Assembly (NCBI RefSeq): GCF_003254645.1
Contig: NZ_PNFD01000002.1
Location: 186,001 to 250,000 of the forward strand
DNA length: 64,000 bases
Source of the DNA: Microbacterium suaedae
GTDB taxonomy: Bacteria > Actinomycetota > Actinomycetes > Actinomycetales > Microbacteriaceae
Direction: 5' to 3'
Shown: positions 19,768 to 27,195 of the stretch, one piece after another
Layout: each line of letters starts with the position of its first letter
How positions within the stretch are numbered: the first letter of the stretch is position 1
Notes under the pieces: model-generated
What the model was told of the DNA's origin: nothing
Seen by the model: only the letters and a program-made list of their open reading frames with translations
The model's database searches: none
Made by a program: the position numbers and the translations under genes

Positions 19768-20456
19768 TCCGGACGACGGGCCTCGGCGTCGAGATCGACG
19801 GCGCGCGCATTCTCTCCGACGTCACGGTCGCCCTGGACCAGCCGCGCATCGCGGTCATCGGTGCGAACGGATCCGGGAAGTCGACCTTCGCGCGCACGCT
19901 CAACGGCCTCGTGCCTCCGAGCGAGGGGACCGTCGAGGTGCAGGGCATCGACGTCGCGCGTGAGGCGCGGCGCGCGCGGGACGCCGTCGGCTTCCTGTTC
20001 ACGAATCCCGATGCGCAGATCCTCATGCCGACGCCGGCCGAGGATCTCGCGCTGTCGTTCCGCGCGGCGCGGGTGCCCCGGGCGCAGATTCCCGATCGCG
20101 TCTCCGCCGCGTTCGAGCGTTTCGGGCTCGCCGGTCACGCGGATCAGCCCGCCTACAGCCTCTCGGGCGGTCAGAAGCAGCTGCTCGCCCTCGCGGCGGT
20201 TCTCGTGCGCGCGCCGCGCGTTCTCGTCGCCGACGAGCCGACGACGCTGCTCGACCTCGGCAACGCCCGCCGCATGGCCGATCTGCTCATCAACGGCGAC
20301 GACGCGGGGGAGCAGCCCGAGCAGGTCGTCGTCGTCACGCATGACCTCGAGCTTGCGGCGCGATGCGACGTCGCCCTGCGCTTCGCCGACGGCCGTCTCG
20401 ACGAGATCGGCGAGCCGCGAGACGTGATCGCCCGATACCGCGCGGAGTTCGCGTGA
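19764..20456 (+). CDS. bioM: Biotin ECF transporter ATPase BioM
   Basis: 230-residue ABC ATPase of the CbiO/EcfA type. Walker A GANGSGKST near residue 33, signature LSGGQKQLLA, Walker B VADEPTTLLDL. Provides energy for BioY with BioN. GTG start overlaps the bioY stop, and its stop overlaps the bioN start. Confidence 0.94.
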   Translation: MIRTTGLGVEIDGARILSDVTVALDQPRIAVIGANGSGKSTFARTLNGLVPPSEGTVEVQGIDVAREARRARDAVGFLFTNPDAQILMPTPAEDLALSFRAARVPRAQIPDRVSAAFERFGLAGHADQPAYSLSGGQKQLLALAAVLVRAPRVLVADEPTTLLDLGNARRMADLLINGDDAGEQPEQVVVVTHDLELAARCDVALRFADGRLDEIGEPRDVIARYRAEFA

Positions 20457-21046
20457 TCCCTCTCTACCGCCCTGGCCGCAGCCCGCTGCACCGCTTGCCG
20501 GCCGGTGCGAAGCTTCTGGGGCTCGCCCTGCTCGCGGTGGCGGTGTCGCTCTTCCCGCACACGCCGCTGTCGGCCGCGGTGACGCTCGCGGCGACGCTGG
20601 GGCTCTTCCTCCTCGCCGGGCTGGGCGTGGGCGGATGGCTGCGCCAGCTGTGGGCGACGAAGTGGATCATCGTCCTCCTCGCCGTGACCCAGGCGGTGTT
20701 CCTCGGCCCCGAAACCGCCTTGACCGGGACCGCGCGCGTCGTCGCGGTCCTCCTGCTCGCCGCCGTCGTGACGATGACGACCCCCACGGGCGACATGATC
20801 GAGGTCCTTCAGCGGGCACTGAAGCCGCTCCGTCCGCTCGGCGTGGATCCGTGGCGCGCCGCCTTCACGCTGTCCCTCACGATCGCCGTCATCCCCGTCG
20901 TCGCCTCCCTGGCATCCCAGGTGCGCGAAGCGCAGCGGGCGCGCGGCGTGCGGCTCGGTCCTCGCGCGATCGTCACGCTGCTTGTGCTGGCGCTTCGACA
21001 CGCCGACGACATGGGTGATGCCCTCACGGCTCGCGGCGTCATCTAG
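20453..21046 (+). CDS. bioN: Biotin ECF transporter transmembrane subunit BioN
   Basis: 197-residue CbiQ/EcfT-family protein, the T component coupling BioM to BioY. Several membrane segments, with the EcfT coupling motif seen as REAQRARGVRLG near the C-terminus. GTG 20453 overlaps the bioM stop. The 3' end overlaps the convergent sensor kinase gene by 8 bases. Confidence 0.92.
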   Translation: MIPLYRPGRSPLHRLPAGAKLLGLALLAVAVSLFPHTPLSAAVTLAATLGLFLLAGLGVGGWLRQLWATKWIIVLLAVTQAVFLGPETALTGTARVVAVLLLAAVVTMTTPTGDMIEVLQRALKPLRPLGVDPWRAAFTLSLTIAVIPVVASLASQVREAQRARGVRLGPRAIVTLLVLALRHADDMGDALTARGVI

Positions 21047-22349
21047 ATCCGCGCGGGAACAGCATGCGCAGCGAGAACCAGGTCTCGTCGGCCGCGATCG
21101 AGACTGATCCGCCGTACGATTCCACCGTGCGCTCGATGCTGCGCAGACCGTAGCCGTGGCGGCTCGTGTCGCCCTTGCGCGTCGCGAGTGCGCCGTTGCG
21201 CCGCCGGAGCACGCCGTCGAAGGTGTTCTCGACGCGGATCATGACGAAGTCGTCGTGCGCGAACAGTGCGAGCCGGACCGAACGGCGATCCGGATCCTCG
21301 ACGCGCTGCGCGCTCTCGATCGCGTTGTCGAGCGCGTTCCCCGTGACGGTGCACACGTCGAGCACGCTCATGAAGTCGAGCAGGGCGCCGTCGGCGACGC
21401 AGGTGAGCGAGACGTCGTGGTCCTGCGCCGTCATCGCCTTCGCCTGGAGCATCGTGTCGAGCACGGCATTGCCCGTGCGGAATCGTGTTCCGTAGTCGGC
21501 GATCGAGCGCTCGAGTTCGTCGGCGAGCTGCGTGCGCAGCTCGGGATCCCTCTCGGATCGGATCGCGAGCAGGGCGTGCTTCATGTCGTGGTGGCGCCGG
21601 GCGACCTCGTCGATTGCGCGCTTCGTCGTGAGGTACTGCTCGTGCTGACCGCGCAGCAGCGACTCCATCGCGTTCGTCTCGGCGCGGGCTCGCACCTCGC
21701 GACGCCACTCCTGCTGCGCGTACAGGGCGATCGCGCCGCACAGATCGACGAGAGTGCGGATATAGAAGATCTCGGGGCCGAGCCGGCCGCTGAAGGGCGT
21801 GTTCGCGCTGAGGAAGCTGAGATTCGACATCGCGAACGTGACGGCCGCGATGGCGACGGCGCCGACCACCTCGCGTCCGCCGACCTCGAGGTCTTCTCCG
21901 CGCGGCATGTGGCGGGATTCGGCGAGGCCCGCGAGTCCGAAGATCGCGCCGTAGATGCCGACCGCGAGGAGGATCGGCGCCGGGGAGAGCGGATCTCCGA
22001 GGGAGAAGTAGGTGTGCAGCTGCCAGTGCAGAGATGCCGTCAGTTCGGCCAGGACGAACGCGCGCGCGGCGATGTAGACCGTCGCCGTCCATGGCGCCGA
22101 CAGACAGGCACGGATGAGGAACACCATGACGCCCACGGCGGCGAGCATTCCGATCGTCCAGAGCGAGAGAGGCAGCAGATCGGCGAGCAGCTGCGTGGCG
22201 ATGAGGGCGGCGAGGCCTGCCGCGAGCAGAACCCAGAGCCCGGCCGAAGCCAGCCGCTTTCGCAGCACGAGAATGTACACGGCGCACGCCGCCCACTCGG
22301 CGACGCCCGTGAACAGGCGAGGGATGTCCGGGAGGACGTCGTCGATCAC
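21039..22349 (-). CDS. GHKL-type sensor histidine kinase (AgrC/LytS-like)
   Basis: 436 residues. About six N-terminal membrane helices (to about residue 200), then an H-box with HHDMKHALL and a GHKL ATPase domain containing NALDNAIES and GYGLRSIER. This class senses peptides or membrane signals in Gram-positives. GTG 22349 overlaps the stop of the upstream LytTR gene by 4 bases, so they form one operon. No peptide pheromone gene is visible beside it. Confidence 0.9.
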   Translation of the reverse strand: MIDDVLPDIPRLFTGVAEWAACAVYILVLRKRLASAGLWVLLAAGLAALIATQLLADLLPLSLWTIGMLAAVGVMVFLIRACLSAPWTATVYIAARAFVLAELTASLHWQLHTYFSLGDPLSPAPILLAVGIYGAIFGLAGLAESRHMPRGEDLEVGGREVVGAVAIAAVTFAMSNLSFLSANTPFSGRLGPEIFYIRTLVDLCGAIALYAQQEWRREVRARAETNAMESLLRGQHEQYLTTKRAIDEVARRHHDMKHALLAIRSERDPELRTQLADELERSIADYGTRFRTGNAVLDTMLQAKAMTAQDHDVSLTCVADGALLDFMSVLDVCTVTGNALDNAIESAQRVEDPDRRSVRLALFAHDDFVMIRVENTFDGVLRRRNGALATRKGDTSRHGYGLRSIERTVESYGGSVSIAADETWFSLRMLFPRGSR

Positions 22350-23065
22350 GCGGGCGCCCCGACGGTTCCGATATGCGCGGCGAGCTCGGCGAGGAACGCC
22401 TTGCGCTTCGGGCGGCTGATCGGCAGGGCTGCGCCGCCGCGGATCCGGCACTCGCTCTGCTGGACGCCCGTCACATGGCGCAGATTCACCAGGAAGCCGC
22501 TGTTGCAGCGCGCGAAGCCCGCACCATCGAGCTCCCCCTCGATCGCTTTGAGTGATGAGACCACGGAATGGGTCCGGTCCGGCGTGTGGATGACGACGCG
22601 GTGGCCCGCGCTCTCGACATAGAGGATCTCGGCCACATCGATGCGGTGGTGGTCGCCGCCCTCCTGGAAGAGGAGAGAGCGTCGTTCGCGGGCGCGGTGC
22701 TGGGCGAGGACGCGGTCGATCTCCTGCGCGAACGCGCCGTATGAGACAGGCTTCAGCAGGTAGCTCAGCGCGCGGACCTCGTAGCCGCTGATGGCGTATT
22801 GCGGGGAGTTCGTGATGAACACGATCGCGACGTCCTGGTCGACCTCCCGGATCCGCGATGCCGCCGTCATGCCCGAGACGCGCTCCATCTCGATGTCGAG
22901 CAGCAGCACGTCGAAGTCGGAGCGGTAGACCGCGAGAAGTTCAGCGCCGTCGGTGAACGTCGAGATGTCGAATCGGGGGCCGTGATCGACCTGGTAGCGG
23001 AGGAGATGGCTGACGATGATGTCGCGGCTCATCGCGTCGTCCTCGACGACGGCGATCCGCATCAT
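22346..23065 (-). CDS. LytTR-family response regulator
   Basis: 239 residues: receiver domain with the phospho-acceptor Asp in DVLLLDIEM, and a C-terminal LytTR DNA-binding domain (ILYVESAGHRVVIHT ... FARCNSGFLVNLRHV). Works with the GHKL kinase downstream. The start is uncertain: ATG 23065 (MMRIAVVEDD) fits the receiver fold best, while ATG 23062, ATG 23074 and a GTG further up are possible. Targets are unknown; the neighbouring GT2/GH3 cluster ends just upstream on the same strand. Confidence 0.9.
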   Translation of the reverse strand: MMRIAVVEDDAMSRDIIVSHLLRYQVDHGPRFDISTFTDGAELLAVYRSDFDVLLLDIEMERVSGMTAASRIREVDQDVAIVFITNSPQYAISGYEVRALSYLLKPVSYGAFAQEIDRVLAQHRARERRSLLFQEGGDHHRIDVAEILYVESAGHRVVIHTPDRTHSVVSSLKAIEGELDGAGFARCNSGFLVNLRHVTGVQQSECRIRGGAALPISRPKRKAFLAELAAHIGTVGAPA

Positions 23066-23118
23066 GCGCGCCATCCCCACATCACCATCCCGTTCAGCGT
23101 AATCGCGGGAGCGGAACG

Positions 23119-24132
23119 TCAGCTGAAGCCGACGACCCGCCGCGCGACCCGGTAGGCGAGCAGCGACATCTGGCGCCCCGTCGGGCCGGGGAGATTGCTG
23201 CTCGTCCCGATGACGCCGCGCCGAAGGCGCGTGTACACCCACGGGCTCTCGCGCTTGATGTCCTGCCAGAACTCCGCGCGCGTCGCGAGGTGTTCCGGGG
23301 TGCCCGCACGGACGAGCATGACCGAGGTGATGCCGCACAGCACCTCGACGTGGTGAAGGAGATACGCGTGCAGTCCTGCCGGAACCGTGCCGGGAGCCGG
23401 GAGGGCCTCGAGCACGAGCCGATTCACGCGCACCTGCTGATCCACGCGCCGCACCATGACGGCGTCGTTGACCGACTGATCGTCGCGCCCGATGAAGTAC
23501 CGGTACAGGTCGACGTCGAGGTAGAACAGTCGACGGGAGCGGGCGAGAGGCGTCACGACGAACAGATTGTCGACGTAGAAGGTGCGCTCGGGCAGCGTCA
23601 GTCCGGAGGCGCGCACGAGGCTCGTCCGATACACGAGCGCGTGCATCATCAGGTACTGGCGCGCGCCGAAGCGGCCGACGTCGTCCCAGTCGAAGACGCG
23701 GCCGGCCGGCATGACCGAGGAGTATCGGGTCGTCCGCGTGCGGCGGCCAACGCGCTCGTGGACGTAGTTCGTCACGACCGCGTCGACGCCACCATCTCGT
23801 TCAAGGCGCGAAAGCGTCGCCAGAAGCGTCACGAGCGCGTCCGTGTCCAGCCAGTCGTCGCTGTCGAGAACCTTCACATACGTTCCGGTCGCGGCAGCGA
23901 GGCCGGCGTTGATCGCGCCGCCGTGTCCGCGGTTCTCCTGATGGATGACGCGGAACAGATCGGGTCGCCGCGCCGCGTAGGCGTCGGCGATCGATCCGGT
24001 GTCGTCGGCGGATCCGTCGTCGACGATGATGACGTCGATGCCCTCCGCGAACTGCTCGAGGGGCCCGCAGGCGCGATCAAGGTAGTCGGCCGCGTTATAG
24101 GCAGGGACGACGATCGAGAGGAGGGGGGTCAC
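23119..24132 (-). CDS. Family 2 glycosyltransferase
   Basis: 337 residues, GT-A fold. SIVVPAYNAADYLDR at the N-terminus, IIVDDGSADDT, and the metal-binding KVLDSDDWLD are classic GT2 signatures. No clear membrane helices, so cytoplasmic or peripheral. Last gene of the cluster GH3-GH3-GtrA-GT2, which suggests that surface or exported glycans are both built and trimmed by this locus. Acceptor and donor are unknown. Confidence 0.9.
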   Translation of the reverse strand: MTPLLSIVVPAYNAADYLDRACGPLEQFAEGIDVIIVDDGSADDTGSIADAYAARRPDLFRVIHQENRGHGGAINAGLAAATGTYVKVLDSDDWLDTDALVTLLATLSRLERDGGVDAVVTNYVHERVGRRTRTTRYSSVMPAGRVFDWDDVGRFGARQYLMMHALVYRTSLVRASGLTLPERTFYVDNLFVVTPLARSRRLFYLDVDLYRYFIGRDDQSVNDAVMVRRVDQQVRVNRLVLEALPAPGTVPAGLHAYLLHHVEVLCGITSVMLVRAGTPEHLATRAEFWQDIKRESPWVYTRLRRGVIGTSSNLPGPTGRQMSLLAYRVARRVVGFS

Positions 24133-24151
24133 GATTCGATTCTGCCCCGTG

Positions 24152-24766
24152 TCATGCCGTAATCACCTCCGATTTCTCGGGGACCTGTCGGAAGATCAGC
24201 TTGAAGATCGGGTAGAACACCCAGAACGAGATCGCCGCGTTGATGATCATCGTCACGATGTCGGCGATCGTCTCGCCCGTCGCGCCCCAGCCCCATCCGG
24301 AGATGAGCAGCTCGTAGATGGGGGCCTTGTAGAAGCCCTGTGCGGCGGCCGCGATGAAGGTGATCACGATGTAGGCGATTGTGTACCACAGCGCGGCCCA
24401 CCAGATCGACGTGTTCGACTTGAACGTGATGCTGCGCTGGGCGAAGAAGTTGATGACCTGCGCGATCAGGAGAGTGATCTGCACCGAGAGGAAGTAGGCG
24501 AGCCCACCGCCGCCCTCGGGGAGAGCGCCCTCTCCGTAGTCGAACATGTGGTACTGGCTGCCGTCGACGTCGGATCCGACAGGGAACACCTGGAAATCGA
24601 CATTGACCAGATCCGTGAAGGTCTCGAAGCCCCACCGGAACCCCGGCATGAGGATGAACTGCAGCACCGTCACGCCGTTCGACAGCAGGAAGAACATGGC
24701 GAACTTCGACAGTTCGGGGTGCTTCGTCTGGAAGGCGGTCCACCAGGAGCGGATGCGCGTGATCAT
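24152..24766 (-). CDS. GtrA-like membrane protein
   Basis: 204 residues with four hydrophobic segments. FFLLSNGVTVLQF and FFAQRSITFK resemble the GtrA/DPMS family, members of which help move polyprenyl-linked sugars across the membrane. A hydrophilic insert (about residues 45-85) after the first helix is unusual for the family. ATGA overlap with the upstream GH3 gene, and the GT2 gene follows 19 bases later, a typical GtrA-GT2 pairing. Confidence 0.8.
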   Translation of the reverse strand: MITRIRSWWTAFQTKHPELSKFAMFFLLSNGVTVLQFILMPGFRWGFETFTDLVNVDFQVFPVGSDVDGSQYHMFDYGEGALPEGGGGLAYFLSVQITLLIAQVINFFAQRSITFKSNTSIWWAALWYTIAYIVITFIAAAAQGFYKAPIYELLISGWGWGATGETIADIVTMIINAAISFWVFYPIFKLIFRQVPEKSEVITA

Positions 24767-27195
24767 GATTCTCCTCCGCTCTGGGCACGGAACTTCCGGC
24801 GACCTGCACGCTCCGAGCGGCGACCGCGCGCGAACGCGACGGCCATCTGCCCGAGGCCGCGCAAGGCGCGGCCGTTGACGATCGTGAGGACTCCGTCGAC
24901 GAGCGTGGGAGACGCGAAGCCGCCCGACATCTTCGAGATGGCCCGGAATGGCATGTTCAGCAGGAACAGGGTGTTGAGATCGGGCGTTCCCCGACGCTCG
25001 AGCGCGCGGCGTCGGCCGTCGAGCACGCGGAAGACCAGGCGGCCCAGGGCGCTCGGCGCGTGCTCGAGCCGCAGCAGCGGATCATTGACGCGGATCTCGG
25101 CGGTCTCGGCATGCGCGGGGATGTCGCGCCCGAGGAGCGCGCGGAATTCCTCGTCGGACACGTCGAGGACGTCGGCCGACGCGTATGCAGCAAGCGCGGG
25201 ATCCGGCGTGCCCGCCGCGACCGTGCCTGCCACGTCGACGCGGTCGGTGAGCCGGATGTCGCGCACGCTCGCGCCGACGCGCACCTCATACGCGCCGCTC
25301 TCCACCTGCCACGACGAGGTTTCGACGTCGAAGTGCCGGAAGGCGCGTTCGCCGAGGGGAACGGACACGCTGCGGGCCTCGCCCGGCTCCAGAGCAACCT
25401 TCCGGAAGCCGCGCAGCTCGAGCGCGGGCCGGACGACACTGCTCGCGTCGACGCGCGACACGTACACCTGCGCGATCTCCGCGCCGGCGACGGATCCCGT
25501 GTTCTCGATCGTGAACGTCGCTTCGTCGGGGCCGACGACGAGGTCGCGGTAGGCGAACGTCGTGTAGCTCAGGCCGAAGCCGAACGGGAAGGCGACGTCG
25601 GCCTCGGCCGTCTCGGAGTGGCGATAGCCGATGAACGGCCCCTCGCGGTACTCGGCGACCGGACCGGCGCTCGGGAAGCGCCCAGACGCGGGGGTGTCGG
25701 CCAGGCGGCGAGGGAACGTCTCGGCGAGCTTGGCCGAGGGCGCCACGGCGCCCGTGAGGACGTCGAGGAGGCCCTCGGCGCCAGCTTGGCCGCCGAGCGC
25801 CGCGAACACGAGCGCATCGGGTTCCTCGGCCCACGGCATCTCGACCGCTCCTCCCGCGCTCACGAGCACGACGACCTTCTTCGCCGCCGCGCGGACCGAG
25901 CGCAGCAGCTCCTCCTGATTGCGGGGGAGCGCGAGCGTGTCTCGGTCGAGCCCTTCCGATTCGGAGGTCTCGGGCAGGCCGAGGTGCACGATGGCGACGT
26001 CCGCGCGGCGCGCCGCGGTCGCGGCCTCCGCCTGGAGCTGGGGATCCGGCGTGCCGTCGCGGTGGAAGCCGCGGGCGAACTCCACGAGATCGAGGTCGCT
26101 CGTCTCGACGGCGCCCAGGAGCGTCGACAGGCGGGTCGGGTTCACGAGCGAGGATCCCGCGCCCTGATAGCGCGGCGTCTCGGCGAAGTCGCCGATCACC
26201 GCCACGCGCGTCCCGGGCGCGAGGGGGAGCGTCGCACCTTCATTGCGCAGCAGCACGGCGCTCGCGGCCGCCGCGCGGCGGGCGAGGGCGTGGTGCTCCG
26301 CGACGTCCACCTGCGCCCGTACCCGGGCCGTGGTGCGATCGACGAGCGTGAGCACCTCCGCGACGCGCGCGTCGAGGTCGGCCTCGTCGAGATCGCCGGC
26401 GCGCACGGCCTCGACGATCTCGCGGGCCGACATGAAGCCGGGGGACGGCATCTCGAGCGTGCCACCCGCGGCCACCGCCGCCACGGCATCGTTTCCGCCG
26501 CCCCAGTCGCTGACGACGGCACCGTCGAAGCCCCACTCCTCGCGGAGCACCTCGGTGAGGAGGTGGTGGTTCTCGTGCGCGTACACGCCGTCGACGCGGT
26601 TGTACGACGACATGATCGCCCACGGTCGCGCTTCGCGCACGACCGTTTCGAAGGCCGCCAGATAGATCTCTCGCAGCGTGCGCTCGTCGAGCACGGAGTC
26701 GCTCGCCATCCGACGCAGCTCCTGGCTGTTCGCGGCGAAGTGCTTGGGCGTCGCGGCGACGCCCTGCGACTGGATGCCGCGCACATACGCCGCCGCCATG
26801 CGGCCGGCCACCTCGGGATCCTCCGAGAAGTACTCGAAGCTGCGCCCGCCCAGCGGGCTGCGCTTGATGTTGAGGCCGGGGCCGAGGAGGACGTCGACGC
26901 CCTGCGCCGACGCCTCCCGGCCGAGAGCCGTGCCGATCTCCTCGGCGAGCGGCTCATCCCACGTGTTGGCGATGCCGGCGGCCGTCGGGAAGCAGGTCGC
27001 CTCCTGCGAGCCGTTCAGGCCCAGGTGATCCGCGGATCCCGTCTGCTTCCGCACACCGTGCGGACCGTCGGACAGCCACAGCTGCTCGATGCCGAGGCGG
27101 GGGATCCCTCGTGTGCGCCACGTGTCGTCCCCGCTGAGCAACGCTGCCTTCTCGAGCAGGCTCAGGCGAGCGATTCTGTCGTCGTCGGTCGTCAT
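24763..27195 (-). CDS. Glycoside hydrolase family 3 (beta-glucosidase-like)
   Basis: 810 residues in normal GH3 order: TIM-barrel domain (about 1-310), alpha/beta sandwich (about 310-540), fibronectin III-like domain (about 580-650). The nucleophile is D230 in VVSDWGGGN; KHFAANSQE and GGRSFEYFSEDP are conserved substrate-site segments. No signal peptide, so probably cytoplasmic. The last ~120 residues form an extra C-terminal region of unknown role. ATG overlaps the stop of the membrane GH3 gene. Confidence 0.93.
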   Translation of the reverse strand: MTTDDDRIARLSLLEKAALLSGDDTWRTRGIPRLGIEQLWLSDGPHGVRKQTGSADHLGLNGSQEATCFPTAAGIANTWDEPLAEEIGTALGREASAQGVDVLLGPGLNIKRSPLGGRSFEYFSEDPEVAGRMAAAYVRGIQSQGVAATPKHFAANSQELRRMASDSVLDERTLREIYLAAFETVVREARPWAIMSSYNRVDGVYAHENHHLLTEVLREEWGFDGAVVSDWGGGNDAVAAVAAGGTLEMPSPGFMSAREIVEAVRAGDLDEADLDARVAEVLTLVDRTTARVRAQVDVAEHHALARRAAAASAVLLRNEGATLPLAPGTRVAVIGDFAETPRYQGAGSSLVNPTRLSTLLGAVETSDLDLVEFARGFHRDGTPDPQLQAEAATAARRADVAIVHLGLPETSESEGLDRDTLALPRNQEELLRSVRAAAKKVVVLVSAGGAVEMPWAEEPDALVFAALGGQAGAEGLLDVLTGAVAPSAKLAETFPRRLADTPASGRFPSAGPVAEYREGPFIGYRHSETAEADVAFPFGFGLSYTTFAYRDLVVGPDEATFTIENTGSVAGAEIAQVYVSRVDASSVVRPALELRGFRKVALEPGEARSVSVPLGERAFRHFDVETSSWQVESGAYEVRVGASVRDIRLTDRVDVAGTVAAGTPDPALAAYASADVLDVSDEEFRALLGRDIPAHAETAEIRVNDPLLRLEHAPSALGRLVFRVLDGRRRALERRGTPDLNTLFLLNMPFRAISKMSGGFASPTLVDGVLTIVNGRALRGLGQMAVAFARGRRSERAGRRKFRAQSGGES